Below, piece after piece: positions 35,587-44,692 of a stretch of DNA of 64,000 nt. The stretch spans positions 1 through 64,000 of the forward strand of contig JAHJNJ010000034.1 of the NCBI GenBank assembly GCA_018820925.1, given 5' to 3'. This DNA is from Gammaproteobacteria bacterium (GTDB lineage: Bacteria > Pseudomonadota > Gammaproteobacteria > Burkholderiales > Gallionellaceae). The notes under the pieces are model-generated. The model did no database searches, was not told where the DNA came from, and saw only the letters and a program-made list of their open reading frames with translations. Numbering within the stretch: the first letter of the stretch is position 1; each line of letters opens with the position of its first letter. The position numbers and the translations under genes were made by a program.

Positions 35587-36775
35587 CGTACTGATCATCG
35601 GGGCGGGCGCGGCGGGCATGATGTGCGCCCTGACCGCTGCGCTGCGCGGACGCTCCGTGCTGCTGCTCGACCATTCGGCCAAACTCGCGGAGAAGATCCG
35701 CATCTCCGGCGGCGGGCGCTGCAACTTCACCAACCTCAACGCCAAACCGGAAAACTTTCTTTCCGGGAATCCGCATTTCTGCCGCTCCGCGCTGGCACGC
35801 TACACCCCGCAACATTTCATGGCCATGCTGGACAAGCATGGCCTGAAGTACCACGAAAAAACGCTCGGACAATTGTTCTGCGACGACGGCTCGGAAGCCA
35901 TCATCGCCATGCTCAAATCGGAATGCGATGCGGCTGGCGTGCGCTGGTGCATGCCGTGCGGCGTGGACGAAATTCTTTCCCCTCGCCCCGCAGGGGAGAG
36001 GGGTGAGGGGAGAGGGGATGATTTTTTCGTAACAACCCCGCGCGGGAAATACCGCGCATCTTCACTGGTCATCGCCACCGGCGGCCTCTCCATTCCCAAG
36101 ATCGGCGCCACGCCATTCGGTTACAAGGTGGCCGAACAATTCGGCGTGCCCATGACCAAACTCAAGCCGGGACTGGTTCCGCTCACTTTTCATCCCGAGG
36201 AATGGGCGCCCTATGCCGAATTGTCCGGCGCTTCGCTGGAGGCGGTGGTGAGCTTCGGCAAGCACAGCTTTCGCGAGAATCTGCTGTTCACCCATCGCGG
36301 CCTGAGCGGCCCGGCCATCCTGCAAATTTCATCCTATTGGGAACCGGGCAAGCCGCTGTCCATCGACCTGCTGCCCGATCACGATTTGCGTGAAATGTTT
36401 GTGCAACAACGTGGCAGCAAAATGCTGCTGGGTAACTTCCTCGCCCAGTATCTGCCCAAACGCCTGGCCGAGATCGTCGCCACGCAATGGCTGGAAAACA
36501 AGCCGCTCAACCAGTATGCGGAAAGGGAATTGCGGGCCCTGGCCGACAAGTTGAAAAATTGGCAGATCACCCCATCTGGAACGCTGGGATACAGCAAGGC
36601 GGAAGTGACTTGCGGCGGCGTGGATACGCGCGCGCTGTCGTCCAAGACCATGGAATGCAGCGAAGTGCCGGGTTTGTATTTCATCGGCGAAGTGCTGGAT
36701 GTCACCGGACAGCTCGGCGGTTACAATTTTCAGTGGGCTTGGGCGTCAGGTTATGCGGCAGGGCAGGCTGTTTAA
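35567..36775 (+). CDS. HI0933/YhiN-family flavoprotein
   Basis: 402 aa. Rossmann motif VLIIGAGAAGMMCALTAALR, the family signature KIRISGGGRCNFTN and the ending GQLGGYNFQWAWASGYAAG mark the HI0933 (BaiN-like) FAD family of unknown physiological role. The middle holds a peptide SPRPAGERGEGRGDD that matches no fold element and is encoded by a GC-rich palindromic repeat inserted in frame, so the repeat is translated. It overlaps the hydrolase gene by 20 bases. Confidence 0.9.
   Translation: MNPKQTDVLIIGAGAAGMMCALTAALRGRSVLLLDHSAKLAEKIRISGGGRCNFTNLNAKPENFLSGNPHFCRSALARYTPQHFMAMLDKHGLKYHEKTLGQLFCDDGSEAIIAMLKSECDAAGVRWCMPCGVDEILSPRPAGERGEGRGDDFFVTTPRGKYRASSLVIATGGLSIPKIGATPFGYKVAEQFGVPMTKLKPGLVPLTFHPEEWAPYAELSGASLEAVVSFGKHSFRENLLFTHRGLSGPAILQISSYWEPGKPLSIDLLPDHDLREMFVQQRGSKMLLGNFLAQYLPKRLAEIVATQWLENKPLNQYAERELRALADKLKNWQITPSGTLGYSKAEVTCGGVDTRALSSKTMECSEVPGLYFIGEVLDVTGQLGGYNFQWAWASGYAAGQAV
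35976..36018. repeat. Palindromic repeat embedded in the flavoprotein gene
   Basis: CCCCTCGCCCCGCAGGGGAG followed by AGGGGTGAGGGGAGAGGGG, the kind normally found between genes. Here it has length compatible with the frame and adds about 15 residues to the protein. Confidence 0.75.
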
Positions 36776-36814
36776 TATATTTTCAACCCAGATAGTTCAT
36801 CAGGAACTACAACA

Positions 36815-36918
36815 TCCCCTCCCCCTTGCAGGGGGAGGGTTAGGGAGTGGGTAGAAATGCTTTTTGGTTCTCGACTCTACCCCCATCCTAGCCTTCCCCC
36901 TGGAAGGGGGAAGGGACT
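36815..36918. repeat. Composite palindromic repeat, copy 1 (upstream of lemA)
   Basis: Arm A (CCCCTCCCCCTTGCAGGGGG then AGGGTTAGGGAGTGGGTAG) and arm B (CTACCCCCATCCTAGCCTTC then CCCCTGGAAGGGGGAAGG) are inverted relative to each other around a short AT-rich centre, so the whole can form one large stem. A homologous copy lies downstream of lemA. Confidence 0.8.
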
Positions 36919-37015
36919 GGTTAAGCTCTAATGGCTCCTACGCCATGGAACAATGATATAGGTTTAATGCTATAGTTTTCCTCAAGTAATTCAGCTCAAC
37001 AAAGGAGATTCAACC

Positions 37016-37618
37016 ATGCGTGCATTATTGGTGATATTGATGACCGCGTTGTTAAGCGGTTGCGGCTACAACGATTTCCAGAAATACGACGAGCAGATCA
37101 AGGCCGACTGGGCCGAGGTGCTGAACCAGTACCAGCGGCGCGCCGACCTGATTCCGAACCTGGTCTCGATTGTGAAGGGGGCCGCGGCCCAGGAAAAAGA
37201 CATTCTTGTCAGCGTTACCGAGGCGCGCGCCAAGGTCGGTAGCATCCAGGCCACCCCCGAACTGATCAACGACCCGAAGGCGTTTGCGCAATTCAACGCG
37301 GCGCAAGGCGAATTGACGTCGGCACTGTCGCGGCTGATGGTGGTGGTCGAAAGATACCCGCAACTCCAGTCGATCGCCGGCTTCCGCGATTTGCAGGCGC
37401 AACTGGAAGGCACGGAGAACCGCATCACCGTGGCGCGCAACCGCTACATCAAGGCGGTGCAGGAATACAACGTGCTGGCGCGCTCTTTCCCGACCAACCT
37501 GACGGCCATGATGTTCAGTTACAGCGTCAAGCCTTCGCTCACAGTGGAAGATGAGAAGGCGATCTCCAAGGCGCCCAAGCTGGATTTCTCGGAACCCAAG
37601 GCAGCGCCTGCCAAGTAA
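37016..37618 (+). CDS. lemA: LemA family protein
   Basis: 200 aa. An N-terminal membrane/lipoprotein segment (LLVILMTALLSGCGY; Cys fits a lipobox) is followed by the LemA helical domain starting NDFQKYDEQIKADWAEVLNQ and including RADLIPNLVSIVKG and YPQLQSIAGFRDLQAQLEGT. AAGGAG stands eight bases upstream. LemA is commonly followed, as here, by TPM-domain proteins; the shared function is unclear but involves the envelope. Confidence 0.93.
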   Translation: MRALLVILMTALLSGCGYNDFQKYDEQIKADWAEVLNQYQRRADLIPNLVSIVKGAAAQEKDILVSVTEARAKVGSIQATPELINDPKAFAQFNAAQGELTSALSRLMVVVERYPQLQSIAGFRDLQAQLEGTENRITVARNRYIKAVQEYNVLARSFPTNLTAMMFSYSVKPSLTVEDEKAISKAPKLDFSEPKAAPAK

Positions 37619-37636
37619 ATGAAAATGATCCAATAC

Positions 37637-37738
37637 TTTCCCTCCCCCATGCAGGGGGAGGGCTAGGGAGGGGGTAGAAATTGAGTTATCTCACTGTTCT
37701 ACCCCCATCCCAACCTTCCCCCTGCATGGGGGAAGGAG
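37637..37738. repeat. Composite palindromic repeat, copy 2 (lemA-TPM gap)
   Basis: Same two-arm plan as copy 1 (CCCTCCCCCATGCAGGGGGA then GGGCTAGGGAGGGGGTAG; inverted CTACCCCCATCCCAACCTTC then CCCCTGCATGGGGGAAGG). Its arm B contains the ATG chosen as the start of the following TPM gene. Confidence 0.8.
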
Positions 37739-38625
37739 CTAATACGCCACTGGTAAAGAAATGGCGGTTGGCTATATTCGTTTTGCTCGCTTGGCTGCTT
37801 TGCGGCACAGCGCAAGCCGAGGTTGATGTCCCTGTACTCAAGCAGCGTGTCACCGATCTGACCGGCACACTCGATGCCGGACAAAAGCAGTTGCTGGAAA
37901 ACAAACTCAAGGCTTTCGAATCCGGCAAAGGTTCGCAAATTGCCGTGCTCATGCTGCCCAGCACGCAGCCCGAAACCATCGAACAGTTCGGAATTCGCGT
38001 TGCCGATGCCTGGAAACTGGGGCGCAAGGGCGTAGACGACGGCGTGTTGCTGCTCATCGCCAAGGATGACCGGAAATTGCGCATCGAAGTCGGCTACGGC
38101 CTGGAAGGCGCATTGAACGATGCAACGGCAAAACGCATCGTGTCCGAGATCATTACTCCCTATTTCAAGAGCGGCGAGTTCTATGCCGGTATCGATGCCG
38201 GCGTGAGCGCCATTATCAAGGTTGTCGAGGGGGAACCGCTGCCGCCTCCGGCACAGCGCGCTTCCCCGCAATCCGGTAGTGATGCGGATAGTTTGGGCAA
38301 CATGCTCGGTGCCGGATTCATCATTTTCATATTGGGCAATATCATTTTGCGGCAGATGCTGGGCCGCTTGCCCAGCGGACTGATTGTCGGTGGCGTGATT
38401 GGCGTATTGGCCTGGGTGATTTTGTCATCGCTGGCTCTGGCGATTTTCGCCGCGCTGGTGGCCTTCGTGTTCTCGCTGATCTTCGGATTGAGCGGACGCG
38501 GTTCTTCCTTTCCTGGGGGCTGGGGAGGTGGTGGCTGGGGCAGTGGCGGCGGAAGTTTTGGCGGGGGCGGGTTCAGCGGCGGTGGCGGGGGTTTTGGTGG
38601 CGGCGGCGCGTCGGGAGGCTGGTAA
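37726..38625 (+). CDS. TPM-domain membrane protein (YgcG-like)
   Basis: About 299 aa: signal peptide (WRLAIFVLLAWLLCGTAQA), TPM domain (VPVLKQRVTDLTGTLDAGQ ... DDGVLLLIAKDDRKLRIEVG), two transmembrane helices and a Gly-rich tail (GGGGWGSGGGSFGGGGF) common in YgcG-type proteins. The first codons (MGEGANTPLV) come from a palindromic repeat, so the real start is uncertain; a TTG further upstream or an internal TTG near WRL is possible. The next gene follows directly at the stop. Confidence 0.85.
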   Translation: MGEGANTPLVKKWRLAIFVLLAWLLCGTAQAEVDVPVLKQRVTDLTGTLDAGQKQLLENKLKAFESGKGSQIAVLMLPSTQPETIEQFGIRVADAWKLGRKGVDDGVLLLIAKDDRKLRIEVGYGLEGALNDATAKRIVSEIITPYFKSGEFYAGIDAGVSAIIKVVEGEPLPPPAQRASPQSGSDADSLGNMLGAGFIIFILGNIILRQMLGRLPSGLIVGGVIGVLAWVILSSLALAIFAALVAFVFSLIFGLSGRGSSFPGGWGGGGWGSGGGSFGGGGFSGGGGGFGGGGASGGW

Positions 38626-39126
38626 ATGAACATCAAACGCATTATCAAACATCTCTCTATCGGTAACGCTGCGATGCGCCGAACCTTTCCGCTCGCGGCG
38701 CTGGAACGCATCGAACGCGCCATCGCCGAAGCGGAACAGACCCATGCCGGGCAGATCCGCTTCGCAGTCGAGGCGGCGCTGGATATCAAACCTTTGCTTG
38801 CCGGGCAGACCGCGCGCGAAAGGGCAATCGAGGTGTTCTCCAATTTGCGCGTATGGGATACCGAACACAACAACGGTGTGCTGGTTTATTTGCTGCTCGC
38901 AGACCGCGATGTCGAGATCGTTGCAGACCGCGGCATTCACGTCAGGCTGGGCCCGGCAGTCTGGGAGAATGTTTGTCGGGAAATGGAAAGCGCATTCCGC
39001 CAGGGCAAATTCGAAGCAGGCGTTATTGCCGGGGTTCAACGCGTGGGAGCACATCTCGCGCAGCATTACCCGCACAGCGGTACCAACAAGATCAACGAAT
39101 TGCCGGACAAGCCCATCCTGATCTGA
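38626..39126 (+). CDS. Second TPM-domain protein
   Basis: 166 aa with a TPM domain (ALERIERAIAEAEQTHAGQI, VWDTEHNNGVLVYLLLADRD, VEIVADRGIHVRLG) and no signal peptide or membrane span visible. The ATG directly abuts the preceding stop. This pair after lemA is a recurring cluster; the soluble form probably interacts with the membrane TPM protein. Confidence 0.88.
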   Translation: MNIKRIIKHLSIGNAAMRRTFPLAALERIERAIAEAEQTHAGQIRFAVEAALDIKPLLAGQTARERAIEVFSNLRVWDTEHNNGVLVYLLLADRDVEIVADRGIHVRLGPAVWENVCREMESAFRQGKFEAGVIAGVQRVGAHLAQHYPHSGTNKINELPDKPILI

Positions 39127-39133
39127 GTCCATC

Positions 39134-40621
39134 GTGGCCGTCGAAACCGAACTCAAGCTGCACATCGCGCCCGAGCATCAGGAAAAACTCAAGCGCCATC
39201 CCTGGTTGCGTTCGCTTTCCGCAACCCGTGCGCGCACCCTCAAGCTCTACAGCATCTATTACGACACCGCCGATCTGGAGCTGCACCGGCAAGGCATGGC
39301 CTTGCGTCTGCGCAAGGTGGGCAGGCAGTTTCTGCAAACGCTGAAGGGCGGCGGGCAGGTGAGTGCCGGGCTGCATCGGCGCAACGAATGGGAAACGCCC
39401 GTTGTGTCAGAACAACTGGATTTTGCCTCACTCAAAGCCTGCGGCGGCGAATTGCCGCATGGCGTGCGCAACCGCTTGCAGCCGGTGTTTGTCACCGATT
39501 TCTCGCGCAATGTGCGGCTGCTCCAGTTTGAAGGTGCCGAGATCGAGTTGTGCATGGACAGCGGCGAGATACGCGCCGGGCAATCGAGCTGTCCGATCTC
39601 GGAACTGGAGCTCGAACTCAAGTCCGGTTCACCGCAACAACTATTCAAACTCGCACAGGCCTTGCTCGACATCGTGCCGCTGCAAGTGGAGCACACCAGC
39701 AAGGCGGAATACGGTTACCTGTTGTTCTCGGCTGCGAAACCTGCCGCGAACAAAGGCAAATTTCCAATACTGAAAAGATCGCAAAGTATCACCAGCGCCC
39801 TGCAGGTATTGATCGGCGCGTGCCTGGCGCATGTGCAGTCGAACGTGCCGGGCGCTTTGCTGAAACTGGACGAAGAATACCTGCACCAGGTGCGCGTCGG
39901 CTTGCGCCGTCTGCGCGTGGTGCTTTCCGTCGCGCAACGCGTTTACAGCGATGCCGAATTGGCCGCATTGAAAGAACAAGTCGCCAAGCTGTGTGTGGAG
40001 TTGGGGCGTTCGCGCGATTGGGATGTGTTTATCACACAGACACTGGCGCCGATCTGTACGCGTTTGCCGGAACACGCCGGACTGCGCGAAGTGTTGAATG
40101 TGAGCGAACGGGCACGCAAGCAGCAACATGCAGGCATGGAAAACAGCCTTGCCTCGCAGGACTTTCAGCGCATGTTGCTGAGGTTTGGTGCATGGATGCA
40201 GGGTGCGCAAACGGCTGGCGGGGAAATGGCGCTGGAGCAATTTGCACTCCGGACCCTGAAGAAACGCGGCAAACTTGTCGCCAGACTTGGTAATACCCTG
40301 AGCGGTGAAGATGCTGCGCAATTGCATGCCTTGCGCATCGCCTGCAAGAAATTGCGTTACAGTGCCGAGATGTTCGGTTCACTGTTTTCCGAATCGAAGA
40401 CAAAAGAATATGTGGCTGTGCTGGCCCAACTGCAGGACATATTGGGCACCTTGAACGACATTGCCGTGGCGCACCGCCTGCTGAACGAATTGGATAATAG
40501 CGCCCGGCACGATACACTGACGCTTATACGCGGCTGGATGGAGCACGATTATGCGGAGCGCGTAGCCGAATTCGGCAAGGCCTGGAAACGGTTTGCCGGG
40601 CAAAAAGAATTCTGGGGCTGA
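39134..40621 (+). CDS. CYTH and CHAD domain protein (inorganic triphosphatase type)
   Basis: 495 aa from a GTG start. The N-terminal CYTH domain has VETELKLHI (ExExK), a basic R-L-R-K stretch (MALRLRKVGRQFLQTLKGGG), EIELCMDSG and ELELELKSG, the substrate- and metal-binding acidic/basic tunnel of triphosphatases. The C-terminal half is a CHAD domain with conserved His and Arg (YLHQVRVGLRRLRVVLS, ALRIACKKLRYSAEMFG), associated with polyphosphate. It hydrolyses triphosphate in related ygiF proteins; the substrate here is inferred. Confidence 0.92.
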   Translation: MAVETELKLHIAPEHQEKLKRHPWLRSLSATRARTLKLYSIYYDTADLELHRQGMALRLRKVGRQFLQTLKGGGQVSAGLHRRNEWETPVVSEQLDFASLKACGGELPHGVRNRLQPVFVTDFSRNVRLLQFEGAEIELCMDSGEIRAGQSSCPISELELELKSGSPQQLFKLAQALLDIVPLQVEHTSKAEYGYLLFSAAKPAANKGKFPILKRSQSITSALQVLIGACLAHVQSNVPGALLKLDEEYLHQVRVGLRRLRVVLSVAQRVYSDAELAALKEQVAKLCVELGRSRDWDVFITQTLAPICTRLPEHAGLREVLNVSERARKQQHAGMENSLASQDFQRMLLRFGAWMQGAQTAGGEMALEQFALRTLKKRGKLVARLGNTLSGEDAAQLHALRIACKKLRYSAEMFGSLFSESKTKEYVAVLAQLQDILGTLNDIAVAHRLLNELDNSARHDTLTLIRGWMEHDYAERVAEFGKAWKRFAGQKEFWG

Positions 40622-40703
40622 ATGAATATGGTCCGTGGAGTATTTCCCTCCCGTGCGAATGAGGAGGGGGAGGAAACAATAATATTGGAAAGGTCGGCAC
40701 AGA

Positions 40704-41102
40704 ATGGCCAAGAAACACACACCGTTGCGCGTCCCCGTTACCCAGGGCTTGAAGGATATTTACGCAATGGACATGCATCTGCCCTACCAGGCCGCCTGCG
40801 AAGGGCGCTTTTCGCTGACCGCATTTTCCCGTCTTGCAGCGGCTATTTCAGTTGTTCGCTACGCCCTCGCGCAGAAGAACACCCAAATCCCCAATGCCAT
40901 CGAAACACTGGATGCCACCATCAACACCTTGCTTGCTGTGCGCAGACGGGGAGATGCGACCGAAGTGTGGGAAATAACCGAAGATGAACGTCCCGTTGTA
41001 CTGGTCGGCATCGAAGTGGCGGAAGAATGTATCGGCATGCTGGATGTGGCGCTGCTGGCGCAGACGGCGGCAGCATTGTTCGACGAGATGGCAAAAGAAT
41101 AA
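40704..41102 (+). CDS. Uncharacterised small protein
   Basis: 132 aa starting MAKKHTPLRVPVTQGLKD, then alpha-helical (FSLTAFSRLAAAISVVRYAL) with a C-terminal ALLAQTAAALFDEMAKE. No motif, export signal or clear relative is known to me. It stands 80 bases after the CYTH-CHAD gene, in the same direction, and its upstream DNA has a further GGAGGGGGAGG palindrome-like string. Confidence 0.6.
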   Translation: MAKKHTPLRVPVTQGLKDIYAMDMHLPYQAACEGRFSLTAFSRLAAAISVVRYALAQKNTQIPNAIETLDATINTLLAVRRRGDATEVWEITEDERPVVLVGIEVAEECIGMLDVALLAQTAAALFDEMAKE

Positions 41103-41140
41103 TTTATCTCTTCGATACGCTGGGGCTTCCTCTTCCGCGA

Positions 41141-42352
41141 TTAGCCTCCTTGGGAAGTTTTGAGTACCGAAATTTCCATATACGCCTCGGCCAGCAATTT
41201 CTTCAGCGCTTCATTCTCGAGTTCAAGATCGAGCATGCGCGCGGTTGCATTTTGCGATCCGGTTTCGTCGGCCAGACGGGGCGCTGCCTTGGCCTTTGCC
41301 CCAGAATCGGTCATTGCCTTGGCCGCCAGATTGGCGGCCTCAAGTTCTACCCGTGCCCGTACAGCTTCCTCGTCCCGTTGTTTGGCCTCAGTCTTGGCCT
41401 TTTTCAGGGCATCCGACCTGACCTTGGAGGCTGCAACCGCAGCCTCAAGTTCGGCTTGGGCACGCGCCGCTTTGTCATCCCGCTGCCTGGCTTCTGCTTT
41501 GGCTTTTGCCTCGGCGTCAAGGCTGGCTTTTGCGGCAGCCGTGGCAGCCTCAAGTTCGGCCCGGGCACGCGCCGCTATTTCATCTCTTTGCCTGGCTTCT
41601 GCTTTGGCTATTGCCTCGGCGTCCGAGTTGGACTTTGCACCTAGATCGGTCCTGATCCTGGTGGCCAGTTTGGCTGCTTCGAGATCGGCCTTCGCAAGTG
41701 CCGCTTTCTCATCCCGCTGTTTGGCTTCGGCCTTGGCCTTGGCCTCGGCGTCCGAGCTGGCTTTCGCAGCAGCGGTGGCCGCTTCGAGTTTGGCCCGTGC
41801 GCGTGCGGCTTCCTCTTCCTTTCGTCTGGCTTCAGCCTTGGCTTTCGCCTCGGCATCCGAACTGGCTTTTGCTGCAGCGGCGGCTGCTTCCAGTTTGGCG
41901 CGGGCAACTTCATCATCGCGCGCTGCCTGTTTTGCCTCAGCCTTCGCCTTTTCCTTGGCGGTGGCAAAATAGGCTTTCAACTCCGCAGCGCGTGCGGCTT
42001 TCTCTGCTTGCAGTTCAGTCTCGGGATCTGGCGCAGTCGCGACAGGCGCCTCGGTTTTCTGGGTAGCGTGAGCAACCGGGGTATTGTGTGCCTTTTGTTG
42101 CGGGCGCGTTTCGCGCGGAGTTGTTTTCGGATCGGGAACGGCATCAGATTTATCGACGATGTATCCGCCCTTCACCAATTCTTTAAGATGCTCATTCCAT
42201 ATTATTCGCAGACTGGGGGGGGCACGCTTGGCCAGTTCGCCGGATGTGGTTTTGCCGTCTATGAGCGACAACATGCGTAGAAGGTTATTCGAAAGTTTCA
42301 TGCCCTCGCGTTCGGCCTTGGCGGTTCTGACAAAAACTGTGTTCGTGTGCAT
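41141..42352 (-). CDS. Alanine-rich coiled-coil protein with winged-helix-like N-terminus
   Basis: About 403 aa. An N-terminal domain of about 65 residues (VFVRTAKAEREGMKLSNNLL, MLSLIDGKTTSGELAKR) resembles a small winged helix. It is followed by about six repeats of 35 residues (AKAKAEAKQRDEKAALAK type, each five heptads), ideal for a long continuous coiled coil, and a last helix ending LKKLLAEAYMEISVLKTSQG. The start was set at MHTNTVFVRT; upstream codons look untranslated. Function unknown; possibly a structural or polar-localised scaffold. Confidence 0.75.
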   Translation of the reverse strand: MHTNTVFVRTAKAEREGMKLSNNLLRMLSLIDGKTTSGELAKRAPPSLRIIWNEHLKELVKGGYIVDKSDAVPDPKTTPRETRPQQKAHNTPVAHATQKTEAPVATAPDPETELQAEKAARAAELKAYFATAKEKAKAEAKQAARDDEVARAKLEAAAAAAKASSDAEAKAKAEARRKEEEAARARAKLEAATAAAKASSDAEAKAKAEAKQRDEKAALAKADLEAAKLATRIRTDLGAKSNSDAEAIAKAEARQRDEIAARARAELEAATAAAKASLDAEAKAKAEARQRDDKAARAQAELEAAVAASKVRSDALKKAKTEAKQRDEEAVRARVELEAANLAAKAMTDSGAKAKAAPRLADETGSQNATARMLDLELENEALKKLLAEAYMEISVLKTSQGG

Positions 42353-42506
42353 AATTTCTGTATGGTTGGACTCTAAAAAACCATGTTCATGGCAATGCCT
42401 TGATGCGAACAATACCAGATTCACGCCCTGAAGAGGATAGGAGAGAGGCAAGCGGCGAGCCGGTATACGACAAATCTGATAGGCCTTTGCCGGGTAATTC
42501 AAATTG

Positions 42507-44495
42507 CTACTTCAGCATCGCCTTCAATCGCGCCAGTTTGTCCATCCCTTCCTCCTTGCTCACCGCAGGTGTATTGCCCTCTGTGAGCACACCCGTGTAC
42601 ACAATATCCGCCTGCGGCAGTTCGGCGATGAAACGGCTGGGGTCACAGCCTGCGAATTCCTTGCCGCGCTTGCGCCGGGTGCAGTAGCTGATTTGCAGCG
42701 AGCGCTGCGCGCGGGTGATGCCGACGTACATGAGGCGGCGCTCTTCCTCGATCTGTTCCGGGGCTTCGCTGCGCTCGTGCGGCAGGATGTTTTCTTCCAC
42801 GCCGACCAGGAATACATGCCCGAATTCCAGTCCTTTTGCCGCATGCAGGGTGGACAGCGACACGGCATCGGTTTCCTGGTCGCGTGATTCGAGCAGGTTG
42901 AGCAGGGCGATGGTCTGCGTCATGGCGATCATGGTCTTTTCGTCCGTCTCGGATTTGCGGTTGATCCAGCCGACGAAATCCTGCACGTTTTTCCATTTGG
43001 TCTCGGCCTGGCGCGGATCGTGGCTGTCGAATAGCCATGTTTCATAGTCGATGGCAGAAAGCAGATCGTTCATCACTTCGTTGCAGGGTTCTTTCCCGGC
43101 GCGTTCCTGCATGCGGTTGATGAAGTTGCAAAAGGTAAGCAGGTCTTCGTGCTGGCGCGGCTGCAATTGCTCCGCCATCGCGGGTTCGAAAGCAGCCTCG
43201 AACAGGCTGATGTGGCGTGTCGCGGCATGTGAAGCCAGTTTTTCCAGCGTGCTGTTGCCGATGCCGCGCTTGGGCGTGGTGATGGCGCGGATGAAAGCGG
43301 GATCGTCGTCCGGGTTGGCGATGAGACGCAGGTAGGCGGTGAGGTCCTTGATCTCGGCGTAGTCGAAGAACGAAGTGCCGCCGCTGACGGTGTAAGGCAC
43401 TTTGTGGGTGCGCATCTGTTCCTCGAACACGCGCGACAAATGATTGCTGCGATAAAGGATGGCGTAATCGGCAAAGCGCGTACGGTGTTCAAACTTGTGC
43501 GCCAGCAGGCGCAATATGACGGATTCCGCCTCGTTCTCTTCGTCCTTGGCCGCAAACACGCGCACCGGATCGCCGGGGCCGTGCTCGCTCCACAGATTCT
43601 TGTCAAACAACTTGGTGTTGTTTTTGATGAGATGGTTGGCAGACTGCAGAATGCGCTGTGAGGAGCGGTAGTTTTGTTCCAGTTTGATGACCCGCAGGGC
43701 AGGATAGTCGTTCTGCAGATTGTGCAGGTTGGCGGTGCTGGCGCCGCGCCATGCGTAGATGGCCTGGTCGTCGTCGCCCACCACGGTGAGGGCGGCACGG
43801 GGCCCAGCCAGCATCTTCATCATCTGGTATTGACAGTCGTTGGTATCCTGGTATTCGTCGATGAGCAGGTAACGGAAACGATGCTGCCAGCGCTGGTGCG
43901 CCTCTTCGTGCAACTTGAATAACTCCACCGGCAAACGGATAAGGTCGTCGAAGTCCACCGATTGATAGGCGCGCAACGTCTCCTGATAACGGCCGTAAAG
44001 CAGGGCAAGGCGCTGCTGTTCTTCATTCTCTGCCTGGCTTGCCGCCTGTTCCGGCGTGAGGAAAGCGGCTTTCCAGTTCGACATCACGCTTTGTGCGCTG
44101 CGTATTTCCTGTTTGTCCGGGCTGCCCAGCAGTTCGCTGATGATTTTTCCCGTGTCGGCGCTATCGAAGATGGAAAACTGTTTCTTGTAGCCGAGCAACG
44201 GCCCGTCTTCGCGCAATATCTGCATGCCCAGCGCGTGAAAGGTGCTGATGGTCATGCCTTTGGCATCGCGCCCCGTCAGCAATTTGCCGACGCGTTCGCG
44301 CATCTCGTTGGCGGCTTTGTTGGTGAAGGTAATGGCGGCGACGTTACGCGGCGAGTAGCCGCATTCCTCGATCAGGTAGGCCAGTTTGTGCGTAATGACG
44401 CGCGTTTTGCCGCTGCCCGCTCCGGCCAGTACCAGCAGGGGGCCGCCGAGATATTTGATCGCTTCGCGTTGCGTGGGATTCAGTTTGCTTGACAT
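42507..44495 (-). CDS. rep: ATP-dependent DNA helicase Rep
   Basis: 662 aa SF1A helicase. Walker A LVLAGAGSGKTRVITHKLAY, motif Ia AAITFTNKAANEM, motif II LLIDEYQDTN, motif III VVGDDDQAIYAWRGA, motif V LSTLHAAKGLEFGHVFLVG and motif VI RRLMYVGITRAQ. It resembles Rep rather than UvrD by size and MSSKLNPTQREAI start. Its start codon lies only five bases after the CCA of tRNA-Leu on the same strand, leaving almost no leader if co-transcribed. A gap of 154 bases separates it from the downstream coiled-coil gene. Confidence 0.93.
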   Translation of the reverse strand: MSSKLNPTQREAIKYLGGPLLVLAGAGSGKTRVITHKLAYLIEECGYSPRNVAAITFTNKAANEMRERVGKLLTGRDAKGMTISTFHALGMQILREDGPLLGYKKQFSIFDSADTGKIISELLGSPDKQEIRSAQSVMSNWKAAFLTPEQAASQAENEEQQRLALLYGRYQETLRAYQSVDFDDLIRLPVELFKLHEEAHQRWQHRFRYLLIDEYQDTNDCQYQMMKMLAGPRAALTVVGDDDQAIYAWRGASTANLHNLQNDYPALRVIKLEQNYRSSQRILQSANHLIKNNTKLFDKNLWSEHGPGDPVRVFAAKDEENEAESVILRLLAHKFEHRTRFADYAILYRSNHLSRVFEEQMRTHKVPYTVSGGTSFFDYAEIKDLTAYLRLIANPDDDPAFIRAITTPKRGIGNSTLEKLASHAATRHISLFEAAFEPAMAEQLQPRQHEDLLTFCNFINRMQERAGKEPCNEVMNDLLSAIDYETWLFDSHDPRQAETKWKNVQDFVGWINRKSETDEKTMIAMTQTIALLNLLESRDQETDAVSLSTLHAAKGLEFGHVFLVGVEENILPHERSEAPEQIEEERRLMYVGITRAQRSLQISYCTRRKRGKEFAGCDPSRFIAELPQADIVYTGVLTEGNTPAVSKEEGMDKLARLKAMLK

Positions 44496-44500
44496 CTGTT

Positions 44501-44590
44501 TGGTGCCCGAGACCGGAATCGAACCGGTACGACTTGTTTAAGGTCGACGGATTTTAAGTCCGTTGTGTCTACCAATTTCACCACTCGGGC
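44501..44590 (-). tRNA. tRNA-Leu (TAA)
   Basis: Acceptor GCCCGAG/CTCGGGC, anticodon stem-loop GGACTTAAAATCC giving TAA, long variable arm, T-loop GGTTCGATTCC and encoded CCA. rep begins five bases downstream. Confidence 0.95.
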
Positions 44591-44692
44591 TGATAGGCGT
44601 TATCGGAACGCCGGTTCCGAAATTCTTGAGCGGCGCATTATACAGATGAGGGCGAGACTCGAACAAAACAAAAAATATGCGCATCGATTTTC

